From Oscillospiraceae bacterium (lineage in GTDB: Bacteria; Bacillota; Clostridia; Oscillospirales; Oscillospiraceae): DNA of 64,000 nt. How positions within the stretch are numbered: the first letter of the stretch is position 1; every line of letters starts with the position of its first letter. The DNA lies in contig CACYYN010000014.1 of assembly GCA_902778665.1 (NCBI GenBank), positions 24,763 through 88,762 of the forward strand. The letters run 5' to 3'. The position numbers and the translations under genes were made by a program. This document shows positions 46,137 to 55,369 of the stretch, piece after piece. The notes under the pieces are model-generated. The model searched no databases. It saw nothing but the letters and a program-made list of their open reading frames with translations, and was not told where the DNA came from.

Positions 46137-47888
46137 GTGTTCACGGATTACATTTTCAGTATTTCCAGGTATGCGATCCCGTTTCTGTCGGTCGTCATTC
46201 TTCTGCGCAATCTTCGCTCTCTGCTCCGCGGCAGAACCGAGCCCGAAATCTGGGCTTACCTGCGAGTCGGGCAGGAAAATGTTCCCGTATATCACTGGGA
46301 AAGTCTGATCGGTCGTGCCCGCTCGGCAGACATCCGTCTGTTCGGCGAAGGCATCAGCCCGATCCACGCCGTTTTGAAACGAACGGATAAAGGGCGCTGG
46401 TCCATATATGATGTATTCTCCCGGAGCGGTGTATGGGTCAACAGTGTGCCTGTTCCCGAAGCTGGAATACCTCTCCGGCACGGGGATCTGATTAATCTGG
46501 GCGGCAGCTGTGTCCGGTTTCTGAATCTCAGCACCCAGCAGCGTCAGCGCAACGAGAACAAGCGCACCGGTGCAGGCAAACTTGTAAACCCCGCTTTCAC
46601 ACTCGGTGAGTTGACTCTGCTGCAGCTTTTTCTTCTGCTGCAGCATGCTTACAGTGCCCGGCAGGCAGACTTCGGTACGATCGCCCTGTCTTTTGCCACG
46701 CTTATTGTGCTGGAATGGTGCGTCTATGAAGCCATGCGCCTGATGAACCGCATGGGCTTTGAGATGGAGATATTCGCTTTCTATCTGACGACAATCGGAC
46801 TGACGGTTGCGGCGTCTTCCGTTCCGGAAGATATCTACAAGCAGATTCTGCTGATTGTAGCCGCAGTAGTGCTTTTTCTTTTCAGCGGATGGTGGATGAG
46901 TAATCTTCAGCGGACGGTTTCCACGCGCATTGCTGCCGGTGTGCTTGCCCTCGGATTGCTTGCCCTGAACATTCTGACCAGCGACAGTGTTAACGGTGCA
47001 AAAAGCTGGCTTGAATTCGGCGGATATTCCTTCCAGCCCTCGGAGCTGGTCAAAGCATTTTATATCTATGCTGGCGCTTCCACTCTTGACGCACTCTATA
47101 TGAGGCGAAACCTCTACTCCTTTATCATTTTTTCTGCAGCGTGCGTGATTGCCCTCGCACTGATTGGTGACTTCGGTACAGCGCTGATTTTTTTCGTTAC
47201 CTTTCTGGTCATCTCCTTTATGCGCTCCGGTTCTATCGCTACGGTACTGCTGGCTGTAACAGGTGCATTTCTCGCAGGCTTTCTTGCTGTAACCATCAAA
47301 CCCTACATTGCACGCCGGTTCGCCGCCTGGGGACACGTATGGGACGATGTTTACGGTGCCGGATATCAGCAGACACGCTCTATTTCTGCAGCCGCGTCCG
47401 GCGGCCTTCTCGGAAAAGGCGCCGGAGCCGGCTGGCTTAAGGGGATTACAGCCAGCGACACAGACATGGTGTTCGCCTATGTCTGTGAAGAACTGGGTCT
47501 GGTGGTTGCCGTGTGTATGATTGCAGCGGTGATACTGATGGCTCTTTTCGCCATTCGCTGTGCAAGAAACGGCCGCAGTGCTTTTTACGCCATTGCAGCC
47601 TGTTCAACCTCTGCTTTGATGCTGGTTCAGCTTGCGCTGAATGTTTTCGGTACACTGGATATGCTTCCCTTCACAGGTGTCACATTTCCGTTTGTCTCCC
47701 GCGGCGGAAGTTCCCTTCTTGCCTGCTGGATGCTGATTGCTTTTCTGAAGGCAGCCGACAACCGGCGCGGCGCCAGCTTTGCTGTTAATCCGGTCAATCG
47801 TATTATGACATGGGAAGAAGAGCAGGGCATTGAGGTTGTCTCCTGGGGAAAGCTTCCGCGCAGGGGCGGAAAAGGAGGGCGGAAATGA
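46137..47888 (+). CDS. SEDS glycosyltransferase (FtsW/RodA/SpoVE) with N-terminal FHA domain
   Basis: 583 residues. After one N-terminal span comes an FHA phosphothreonine-binding domain (about 40-135): IGRARSADIRL, ISPIHA and SGVWVN carry the G-R, S-x-x-H and N positions. Residues ~155-560 are ten-span SEDS polymerase with SWLEFGGYSFQPSELVK, GLLGKGAGAGWLKG and FPFVSRGGSSLLA. It polymerises lipid II. GTG start 9 bases after AAAGGAGG. Overlaps the class B PBP gene by 4 bases, the classic SEDS-bPBP pair. FHA fusion implies control by Ser/Thr phosphorylation. Confidence 0.93.
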   Translation: MFTDYIFSISRYAIPFLSVVILLRNLRSLLRGRTEPEIWAYLRVGQENVPVYHWESLIGRARSADIRLFGEGISPIHAVLKRTDKGRWSIYDVFSRSGVWVNSVPVPEAGIPLRHGDLINLGGSCVRFLNLSTQQRQRNENKRTGAGKLVNPAFTLGELTLLQLFLLLQHAYSARQADFGTIALSFATLIVLEWCVYEAMRLMNRMGFEMEIFAFYLTTIGLTVAASSVPEDIYKQILLIVAAVVLFLFSGWWMSNLQRTVSTRIAAGVLALGLLALNILTSDSVNGAKSWLEFGGYSFQPSELVKAFYIYAGASTLDALYMRRNLYSFIIFSAACVIALALIGDFGTALIFFVTFLVISFMRSGSIATVLLAVTGAFLAGFLAVTIKPYIARRFAAWGHVWDDVYGAGYQQTRSISAAASGGLLGKGAGAGWLKGITASDTDMVFAYVCEELGLVVAVCMIAAVILMALFAIRCARNGRSAFYAIAACSTSALMLVQLALNVFGTLDMLPFTGVTFPFVSRGGSSLLACWMLIAFLKAADNRRGASFAVNPVNRIMTWEEEQGIEVVSWGKLPRRGGKGGRK

Positions 47889-49201
47889 AAAAAATCAGCA
47901 CTCGTGCTCTTTCCGTTTTTCTTATCGCAGCTCTTGTTTTTACCGGAATGTGCGTTTTTATCCGGGAGGAATACCTGCACGGCAGGAAATGGGCGATGTA
48001 CTTTTCCATGTTCAACCCGGAAGCCGACGGCCAGCTCTTAGACCGCAACGGTATCATGCTGGCGGCATTCAACAAGGATGCCCGCGTCTATGCAAAAGAT
48101 TGGCCTACCCGCGTCTCCAATTACCATGTCACCGGCGATTACGCCGGAATGACCGGGACGGGCGTACTGAACCGTTTCTGGGGCAGTGCATCTGACTATG
48201 ATTTTATCTACGGCATTCACAATGAGCGGAGCGGTTCACTCTCGCTTGGCATTGATGCAGAGCTCAACAACTATGCCTACAGTCTTCTCAGCCAGTACGG
48301 AAAAGGCACCGTCATGATCATGAATTATAAGACAGGAGAGGTGATCTGTCTCGTATCCTCCCCTTCTGTCGACCCTGCCTACCCGGACGAGGAGCCGGAG
48401 GATGGGGCTTATGTAAACCGGGCTCTCACTGCGACCTATACACCCGGTTCAACCTTCAAACTGATCACTTCAGCCGCTGCCATTGAAAATGTGCCGGATC
48501 TGGAAAATATGACATTTCGTTGTACCGGTGAACTGGACATAGCCGGCATCAGCATCACCTGCATGGAAGCACACGGAACACAGACTTTCGAGCAGGCTCT
48601 TGCCAACTCCTGCAACTGCGCTTTCGCCTACCTTACTTATATGGAAGTTGGGCAAAGATTGATGGTAAAATATGTTACCGATTACGGTTTTCTGTCTCCT
48701 CATTCCATCGACGGGATTTTCACCTCAGCCGGCAACTATCCCACAGAATTTGTCGGAGACCCGGAACTGGCCTGGTCCGGTATCGGACAGTCAACCGACC
48801 AGGTTTGCCCGTTTTCCATGCTGCGCTATGTCGCCGCAATTGCCAACGGCGGAACCCTTGCTGAGCCGACCTTCGTAAAGGGTGGTTCGAACGGGAAAAG
48901 CACACTTCTGGTTAATCCGGCCACAGCAAGTCGACTGCAGGAACTGATGCGAAACAATGTTGTCTCCCATTATGCGCAGGAAATTCCTTCTTTTCAGGAT
49001 CTTCCCTTCTGTGCAAAAACCGGAACTGCCGAGACCGGCGCCGGGACATCCCACTCCTGGTTCACCGGCTTTCTTCAGGATGATGCCCACCCCTACGCCT
49101 TCGTGGCTGTGATAGAGGAGGGCGGTTTCGGGCTCTGGGCTGCAGGCATCATGGTCAACGATATATTTCAACATATGCTGCAAAAGGCAGGAACTACTTG
49201 A
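47885..49201 (+). CDS. Class B penicillin-binding protein (PbpA/PBP2-like)
   Basis: 438 residues. N-terminal membrane anchor (about 7-25), short pedestal and transpeptidase domain with STFK (Ser189), SCN and KTGTAETG, the three active-site motifs. The length and the FHA-SEDS partner are like M. tuberculosis PbpA beside RodA rather than the larger PBP2. It cross-links the strands made by the SEDS protein. ATGA overlap with the SEDS gene; the next gene begins right after its stop. Confidence 0.93.
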   Translation: MKKISTRALSVFLIAALVFTGMCVFIREEYLHGRKWAMYFSMFNPEADGQLLDRNGIMLAAFNKDARVYAKDWPTRVSNYHVTGDYAGMTGTGVLNRFWGSASDYDFIYGIHNERSGSLSLGIDAELNNYAYSLLSQYGKGTVMIMNYKTGEVICLVSSPSVDPAYPDEEPEDGAYVNRALTATYTPGSTFKLITSAAAIENVPDLENMTFRCTGELDIAGISITCMEAHGTQTFEQALANSCNCAFAYLTYMEVGQRLMVKYVTDYGFLSPHSIDGIFTSAGNYPTEFVGDPELAWSGIGQSTDQVCPFSMLRYVAAIANGGTLAEPTFVKGGSNGKSTLLVNPATASRLQELMRNNVVSHYAQEIPSFQDLPFCAKTGTAETGAGTSHSWFTGFLQDDAHPYAFVAVIEEGGFGLWAAGIMVNDIFQHMLQKAGTT

Positions 49202-51082
49202 ATGACAGATATCAGCGTAAAAGATCTCGTAAAGGGCTTTGAAATCGGATCCAATGTGCTCGACGGACTCAGTTTCAGTATTACCTCCGGCGAACACGTC
49301 GGTATTCTTGGGATCAACGGCTCGGGAAAAACGACCCTCTTCCGTATTCTCACCGGTGAACAGGACTATGACGAAGGAAGTGTCATGATAGCCCCCGGAA
49401 AACGCATTGGGCTGATTTCACAAATTCCCGTTTACCCGGATGGATGGACCACTGAGGATGTATTAAAAACAGCGCAGCATCAGCTCTTTCACGCCCAGGA
49501 AAGGATGGAAGAAATCGAACAGCTTCTCTCGGAGGGGAAGGCGGATGATGCCCTTCTCAGTGAATATGACCGCCTCCAGAGTGATTTTCTTCGCCTCGGC
49601 GGCTATGAAGCAGATGCAGAGCGCAGCCGCGTAGCCAGCGGGCTTGACATTACACCGGACATGCGTGAAAGGCTTTTTGATAATCTTTCCGGTGGCGAAA
49701 AAACGCGGGTGAATCTCGCTCGCCTGATTCTCGAAGATACGGATATTCTGCTTCTGGATGAACCGACCAACCATCTGGATCTCCACGCCACGGAATGGCT
49801 GGAAGAGTATATTACGCGCTTTCGCGGTACGGTACTTGCGATCTCCCATGACAGGTACTTTCTGGATAAAGTAGCGCAGCGCTGCATAGAAATTATCGAC
49901 GGAAAAGCAGAGTTCTATTCCGGGAATTACAGCTTTTTTGTGGAAGAGCGTCAGCGCCGCTTTGAAGAAAAGCAGAAGCAGTATGAGAAGGATGCCGCAA
50001 AAATCGCACAGCTTCAAAAAGCAGCCGATCAGATGCATCTCTGGGCATTTATGGGGAATGACAAGCTTCACAAGCGGGCTTTCTCCATGGAAAAGAGGAT
50101 TGAGAAGCTGAAGAAGACGGAGCGTCCCGTCTCCCGTAAAAAGCTGGGAATCCGGTTTCGGGAAACAGGTTTTACCGGAGATGAAGCTCTGGTAATGGCG
50201 GATGTTTCAAAAAGCTACGGTGAAAAGGAACTGTTTTCCGGGTTGGACCTTGAGATCGTCGGTGGTGAGTCAGTGGCGATTACAGGAAATAACGGGACAG
50301 GGAAATCCTCTTTAATTAAGATTATTGTGGGGGAAGAAGCTGCAGACAGCGGTTTTTCCGCCCTCGGACCGCAGATTCGCGCAGCCTATCTCCCTCAGAT
50401 TGTGCGCTTTTCCGATGATTCCCGTTCCATGCTGGACAGCATGATCTATGACTGCAAGTGTACCCCCCAGGAGGCGCGAGATCGCCTTGCCGCATTTGGG
50501 TTTCGCGGTGAGAATGTGCTGAGAAGCGTCGGTGTGCTTTCCGGCGGTGAGCGCAGCCGCCTGAAGCTGTGCATGCTGATGGGATCTGACATCAATCTGC
50601 TCATCCTCGACGAGCCGACCAACCATCTTGATATCGCCAGCCGGGAATGGATTGAAGATGCCCTCTCCGATTACGAACAGACGCTTATTTTCGTCTCACA
50701 CGACAGGTATTTTATCAACCGTTTTGCAACCCGGGTTCTTTCCTTTGAAGGCAACGGTGTTGTAACCGACTACAAAGGAACATATCAGGAATTTCTCGAC
50801 TGGAGGGAAAGACAGCAGGTGTTTGCCGAGGCAGACCGGGCCAGGAAAACCAGAGACAAGAAGACTGACAGCCGGCCGGAACGAGCGCCGGATCTCTCCA
50901 GAAGTTCTGCAAAAATCGAGCGGGAGATCGAGAAATTGGAGGCTCAGGTGGCAAAGCTGGATGCCGAAGCGGAAGCTGCATCAAGCGATTATATCCGTCT
51001 GATGGAATTGGACACGGCCAGAAAAGATCTGGATGGAAAACTTGAAGCTCTTTACGAGCGTTGGGAGGAGCTTAATGCATAA
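49202..51082 (+). CDS. ABC-F ATPase, Uup-like
   Basis: 626 residues with two ABC domains: Walker A GINGSGKTT and GNNGTGKSS; signatures LSGGEKTRV and LSGGERSRLK; Walker B LLLDEPTNHLD and LILDEPTNHLD. A linker (about 245-315) and a C-terminal coiled coil (from ~560) resemble Uup/EttA-type ribosome-associated factors. No membrane spans. Likely a translation factor; a role in antibiotic protection cannot be judged. Overlaps the next gene by 8 bases. Confidence 0.92.
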   Translation: MTDISVKDLVKGFEIGSNVLDGLSFSITSGEHVGILGINGSGKTTLFRILTGEQDYDEGSVMIAPGKRIGLISQIPVYPDGWTTEDVLKTAQHQLFHAQERMEEIEQLLSEGKADDALLSEYDRLQSDFLRLGGYEADAERSRVASGLDITPDMRERLFDNLSGGEKTRVNLARLILEDTDILLLDEPTNHLDLHATEWLEEYITRFRGTVLAISHDRYFLDKVAQRCIEIIDGKAEFYSGNYSFFVEERQRRFEEKQKQYEKDAAKIAQLQKAADQMHLWAFMGNDKLHKRAFSMEKRIEKLKKTERPVSRKKLGIRFRETGFTGDEALVMADVSKSYGEKELFSGLDLEIVGGESVAITGNNGTGKSSLIKIIVGEEAADSGFSALGPQIRAAYLPQIVRFSDDSRSMLDSMIYDCKCTPQEARDRLAAFGFRGENVLRSVGVLSGGERSRLKLCMLMGSDINLLILDEPTNHLDIASREWIEDALSDYEQTLIFVSHDRYFINRFATRVLSFEGNGVVTDYKGTYQEFLDWRERQQVFAEADRARKTRDKKTDSRPERAPDLSRSSAKIEREIEKLEAQVAKLDAEAEAASSDYIRLMELDTARKDLDGKLEALYERWEELNA

Positions 51083-51800
51083 ACTCGGGGCCTGGGCAAT
51101 CTGGTGTATCATTCTCACCGTGCTTGCTGGTTTTTTCAAATTCTGCCTGAGGGGATACACCTATATCAGCGTTTCACTGCTGTTTATTGCCGCATTGATT
51201 GCAGTTTATGCACTTGGCAGTGATGTGCTGAAGCGAATTGTCACCGTCGTCACATGTATCGGGCTCATCTATTTCTGTGCGGTGGAATATCTGGTCATCT
51301 CCAATGCCAGAACCGATCAGGACTGTGAGAGGAGCTACCTCATCGTGCTGGGTGCAGCCGTTCACGGAGACAGGCCTTCCCTCTCTCTTTATCATCGTCT
51401 CAGCAGTGCCCTGGATTACCTCAACACCTATCCGGACAGCAAAGCTGTTCTGAGCGGAGGACAGGGAAAAGGGGAAAACATTTCCGAGGCTCTGTGCATG
51501 CACGACTGGCTTGTCAGCAGCGGAATATCGGAAGATCGGCTCCTGATGGAAGATCGATCCACATCCACGATGGAGAATCTGACATACTCCTGGGAAATCC
51601 TGCAGGCGAAAGGGTGCCGTCCGGATGATGTTGCAATCCTTTCCAGCGGATATCATCTTTATCGTGCAAAACTGATGGCGCGCGCTCTCGGAATGGATCC
51701 CGCCGGTGTATGCGGTAGGATCGGATATCCGATCTACACACTCGGTATGTTCATCCGTGAAGCATTTGGTCTGACTCATTTGTGGGTCTTCGGAAATTGA
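51075..51800 (+). CDS. YdcF/SanA-like DUF218 membrane protein
   Basis: 241 residues: three or four N-terminal spans (to ~85) then a DUF218 domain with YLIVLGAAVHGDRPS, LSGGQGKGENISEA, and SSGYHLYRAKL. This family (ElyC/SanA/YdcF) is linked to envelope integrity. Start set at MHKLGAWA behind GGGAGGAG, in the overlap with the ABC-F stop. Fourth gene of the envelope operon. Confidence 0.9.
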   Translation: MHKLGAWAIWCIILTVLAGFFKFCLRGYTYISVSLLFIAALIAVYALGSDVLKRIVTVVTCIGLIYFCAVEYLVISNARTDQDCERSYLIVLGAAVHGDRPSLSLYHRLSSALDYLNTYPDSKAVLSGGQGKGENISEALCMHDWLVSSGISEDRLLMEDRSTSTMENLTYSWEILQAKGCRPDDVAILSSGYHLYRAKLMARALGMDPAGVCGRIGYPIYTLGMFIREAFGLTHLWVFGN

Positions 51801-51808
51801 GGATAATA

Positions 51809-52792
51809 ATGGAAGAACAAAAAATGGATAGACGGACTGACTTTGAAGAAGAACTCCTGCCGGAAGCATTTGACATGCAAGAGGACTATGAGCCGGAAGA
51901 AGACGCAGCCGCTGCTGCAGCTGCCATTCCGGGAACACTGTACATTGTTGCCACTCCGATCGGCAATTCAAGAGATATGTCTGCAAGAGGCATCCAGATT
52001 CTGACGGAGTGCGATATAATCGCCGCGGAAGATACTCGCCGTTCCATGGTGCTCCTCAACAAGCTGGGTATTCGGAACAGGCTTGTTTCAAACCATAAAT
52101 TCAATGAGTACGGCAAAGCGAAATATTTCATTAATGAACTGAAAAACGGAAAAAGCGTTGCCGTGATCACCGATGCGGGTACCCCCTGCATCTCTGACCC
52201 GGGTAATGAGCTTATCAAAGCTGCCATCGAGGAAGGGATCCGTGTCATCGGAATTCCCGGATGTTGTGCCGCTGTTAATGCCCTCTCTATCTCCGGTTTT
52301 GATCTGAGCAGCTTTCTGTTTTACGGTTTCTTCCCACGGGAAAACCCGGACCGCCGGAAGCTCCTGGAAAAACTGCGCCGCGGCGATACAAAAACCTACG
52401 CTTTTTATGAATCTCCGAAACGTATCATGGATCTCGTAGACTTTTTTCTGGAGAGCAATGCCGATATCCGACTCTGCCTCTGTAATGACATGACTAAGCT
52501 GCACGAAATGAGCTTTCGCGGTACACCCGCTGAAGTGAAGGAACAGCTTCTGGCTAAAGGCAACTATGAAAAAGGTGAGTATGCCGTTATTCTGGAAGTC
52601 AACGATTCCTATCTCTTCCGCAAGGAAGAGCATACGGTTTCTGCGGAAGCAATGCTGGTTGATGCCATGATCACCGGAAATCTCAGCAACACGAAGGATG
52701 CCATTGCTGCAGTTCTTGCTGATGAAAACAATTCTTACAGCAAGAATGAGCTGAAAACCGCAGCGCTCAGTCTGAAAAAATTGTTCAGCTGA
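51809..52792 (+). CDS. rsmI: 16S rRNA 2'-O-ribose C1402 methyltransferase
   Basis: 327 residues. TP-methylase fold with YIVATPIGNSRDMSARG, EDTRRSMVLL, DAGTPCISDPG and GIPGCCAAVNAL. An N-terminal ~38-residue acidic, Ala-rich extension (PEEDAAAAAAA) precedes the normal start of the family. RBS GAGGATAATA, so the ATG at 51809 is chosen. RsmI itself is standard; the extension is not. Last gene of the operon from 46137. Confidence 0.93.
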   Translation: MEEQKMDRRTDFEEELLPEAFDMQEDYEPEEDAAAAAAAIPGTLYIVATPIGNSRDMSARGIQILTECDIIAAEDTRRSMVLLNKLGIRNRLVSNHKFNEYGKAKYFINELKNGKSVAVITDAGTPCISDPGNELIKAAIEEGIRVIGIPGCCAAVNALSISGFDLSSFLFYGFFPRENPDRRKLLEKLRRGDTKTYAFYESPKRIMDLVDFFLESNADIRLCLCNDMTKLHEMSFRGTPAEVKEQLLAKGNYEKGEYAVILEVNDSYLFRKEEHTVSAEAMLVDAMITGNLSNTKDAIAAVLADENNSYSKNELKTAALSLKKLFS

Positions 52793-52936
52793 TAGCACAG
52801 CACTTCATAATTCTGTAAATGATATTTTAATTTACATAATATAACATCTTGATATTTCTCTAATCATAACTTAGTTTCAATATTTTAATTTTCATATTTC
52901 AGTTTACCGTAATCCATAGTTGAAAGGAGATCATTT

Positions 52937-53968
52937 ATGATTCGCACTCTTCCTCTTGGAAAAACAGGCCTGACCGTCACACGTCCTGCAATGGGCTGCC
53001 TTCCCATTCAGCGCTGCAGTGTAGATGAAGCCGTCTCTATTCTGCAGAAAGCATACGAGGGCGGAATCCGATACTTTGACACTGCGAATGCCTATACAGA
53101 CAGCGAAAAGAAAATCGGCCTTGCGTTGTCTGACGTCCGTGAAAACATCGTCATCTCCACCAAATCTGCAGGAACCGATAAGAATACTGTCCTATCCCAT
53201 ATTGAGAATAGCCTGAAAATGATGAAAACCGATTACATTGACCTTTTCCAGTTTCATCAGGTCCAGTCTGTTCCTGATCCCGATGATCCGGAAGGTGCCT
53301 ATGCCGGTGCTCTCGAAGCAAAGCGCCGCGGCTGGATTCGGTACATCGGGTTCACCAGCCATCGTGTAGATGTTGCTGAGCAGTGCATCGCTTCCGGCAA
53401 CTTTGAAACCTGCCAGTTCCCCTTCAGTTATATTTCCGGCGAGCGTGATCTTGCCCTTGCAGATAAGTGCCGGGAAGCAGGCATGGGGTTTATTGCCATG
53501 AAGGGGCTTGCAGGCGGACTTCTGACTAATGCCAGAGCATGCCACGCTTTCATGAACTGCTACGATAACGTTGTTCCTATCTGGGGTATCCAGAAGCCGG
53601 AGGAACTGGAGGAATGGCTTGCTGTTGCAAAAGAAGATCCTGTCCTGGACGATGAGCTCAACTCCGTCATTCGGAAAGACCGGGAAGAACTTGCCGGCAC
53701 ATTCTGCAGGAGTTGTGGCTATTGTATGCCCTGCACCGTCGGGATTGAAATCCGGAACTGTGCCAGAATGAATATGCTGCTTCGCCGCTCCCCCTGGCAG
53801 CAGTATATGACGGATGAATGGTATGCCAAGATGCAGAAAATTAATGACTGCATCAACTGCAGAAAATGCGTCAGTAAATGCCCCTATGGGCTTGACCAGC
53901 CTTCTCTCCTGAAGTACATGCTGAAGGATTACAACGAGTTTTACGCTACTCACAAGGATCTGCTGTAA
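52937..53968 (+). CDS. Aldo/keto reductase with C-terminal Fe-S domain
   Basis: 343 residues: a TIM-barrel AKR (to ~245; GMGCLPIQR-like N-terminus as MGCLPIQRCS, YFDTANAYTDSE, DLFQFHQVQS) and a C-terminal region with two cysteine clusters, CRSCGYCMPC and CINCRKCVSKCPYG, typical of [4Fe-4S] binding. Expected to pass electrons between clusters and substrate; partner and substrate are unknown. RBS GAAAGGAG. The 144-base gap before it is AT-rich without a clear promoter. Confidence 0.92.
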   Translation: MIRTLPLGKTGLTVTRPAMGCLPIQRCSVDEAVSILQKAYEGGIRYFDTANAYTDSEKKIGLALSDVRENIVISTKSAGTDKNTVLSHIENSLKMMKTDYIDLFQFHQVQSVPDPDDPEGAYAGALEAKRRGWIRYIGFTSHRVDVAEQCIASGNFETCQFPFSYISGERDLALADKCREAGMGFIAMKGLAGGLLTNARACHAFMNCYDNVVPIWGIQKPEELEEWLAVAKEDPVLDDELNSVIRKDREELAGTFCRSCGYCMPCTVGIEIRNCARMNMLLRRSPWQQYMTDEWYAKMQKINDCINCRKCVSKCPYGLDQPSLLKYMLKDYNEFYATHKDLL

Positions 53969-53971
53969 AGC

Positions 53972-54016
53972 GAACAGGAAGTGCCTGCATTTTTACGATG
54001 CAGGCACTTCCTGTTC
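53972..54016. terminator. Bidirectional terminator, reductase and PLP decarboxylase
   Basis: Perfect 19-bp inverted repeat (53972-53990 with 53998-54016), 7-base loop, between convergent genes. Confidence 0.8.
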
Positions 54017-54034
54017 TATACGTTCATACTCTTT

Positions 54035-55369
54035 TTAAAGTACAACATCACATTCCCGAATTCCGTAATAATCGAAAAGAGGAACTGCCTCTTCCGTGAT
54101 CATCTCTCCGCAAACGAGAATCGGAACTGCCGGCGGGCAGGAAACCGTCGGTGCGGCCAGAATTCTTCCTCTGCAGCTATGAACGGGAAGCGTTTCAAAC
54201 GGCGAAAGCATTGCTTTCCGCAGCGGCATCATCAGTCTGTGCGACCTGATTTCCGGCGGCTTTTCCTCTATAGCCGGTCTTCGCGGCATGGCATGCAGCA
54301 CGCTATATAATGCGTCCAACTCTTCCGGCTCGTTGCAGGGAGACACCATAAACACAATATAATCCGGATCGGCAAATTCGCAAAAGATATTCTGCTCTGC
54401 CAATATACGGGCTGTCTCAACACCTGTCAGCCCCCGCTGTTTCGGCATAAGGGTCAGCTTCAGTTTTTCATCCCCCACTGTCTGCCAGCCATCCTCATTC
54501 AGCCGATGCTTCAGAGAGTCCAGCAGTTCTGCCGTTTTCAGCAGCTTTGAAGAAAAATATGAATCCAGAATCTCATTTGCCCTATCTAGGGACTGCAGAA
54601 TCAGATAGGAAGGGCTTGTGCTGGCAAATAGCCGCATAGCTGCTTCCCCTGCATGCTGCAGATAAACAGGGCAATTTTCAGAAAAATGGAGATACGCACC
54701 CCCGGTCAGAACAGGAAGCGTTTTATGGGCGGAATCACAGCAAAGATCAGCACCGAGATCCATCGGATGGCGTGATTCCGGGAGGAATTTCAGATAAGCA
54801 CCATGGGCGTTATCCACCAGCAGAAGCACTCCATGCCTGTGGCAAACCGCTGCGCAGGCAGCAACATCCTCCATGTTCCCGAGATAGTCCGGGCTGGTGA
54901 TATATACAGCCGCATAGGCTTCCTTCATCAGCAGCCGGTCAAGCTTATCCGGGTTTATCGAACACCGGAGGAGACCGTCCCCTTCTTCCGGATAAATCCA
55001 CTCCACATCCAGATCCAGCAGAGCTGCCCCGGTGAGAAACACACTGTGCGCGTTGCGCCCGGCGAGAATTTTTGCGCTACGGCCTTCTTTTGCCGCAAAG
55101 AGTCCGGCAAGATACAGCATGGAGCGAATACATAGGGAAGAGCCCTCAGCAGAGTAAAGCGTCCTACTACTCCCGAAGATTGCAGATGCCCGTTCTTCGC
55201 TGCGACGGATGATCCCGTCTGCATGATACAACACATCGGCACCCGGAATTTCGGTAAGATCGGACACTTCCGGTCCCAGATGCGTTTTTCCTTTATGCCC
55301 GGGCATATGGAGACGAACCGGCTTTTTTGTCCGGTAATCCTCAACAAAATCAGCAATGGGTGCTGTCAT
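54035..55369 (-). CDS. Orn/Lys/Arg decarboxylase-family PLP enzyme
   Basis: 444 residues, fold type I PLP enzyme: LHMPGHKGKTHLG, LYSAEGSSLCI, LVDNAHGAYLKF and the Schiff-base Lys in DSAHKTLPVL. Shorter than ~490-residue Firmicutes arginine decarboxylases, with a compact C-terminal domain. Substrate not determined. Start set at MTAPIADF, where ATGA overlaps the maturase stop. Third gene of SCIFF-maturase-decarboxylase; coupling is likely positional, but a link to the peptide pathway is possible. Confidence 0.85.
   Translation of the reverse strand: MTAPIADFVEDYRTKKPVRLHMPGHKGKTHLGPEVSDLTEIPGADVLYHADGIIRRSEERASAIFGSSRTLYSAEGSSLCIRSMLYLAGLFAAKEGRSAKILAGRNAHSVFLTGAALLDLDVEWIYPEEGDGLLRCSINPDKLDRLLMKEAYAAVYITSPDYLGNMEDVAACAAVCHRHGVLLLVDNAHGAYLKFLPESRHPMDLGADLCCDSAHKTLPVLTGGAYLHFSENCPVYLQHAGEAAMRLFASTSPSYLILQSLDRANEILDSYFSSKLLKTAELLDSLKHRLNEDGWQTVGDEKLKLTLMPKQRGLTGVETARILAEQNIFCEFADPDYIVFMVSPCNEPEELDALYSVLHAMPRRPAIEEKPPEIRSHRLMMPLRKAMLSPFETLPVHSCRGRILAAPTVSCPPAVPILVCGEMITEEAVPLFDYYGIRECDVVL

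Noticed and set aside
46107-47336. 409-codon open frame opposite the FHA-SEDS gene
   Set aside because: Shadow of a conserved gene on the other strand.
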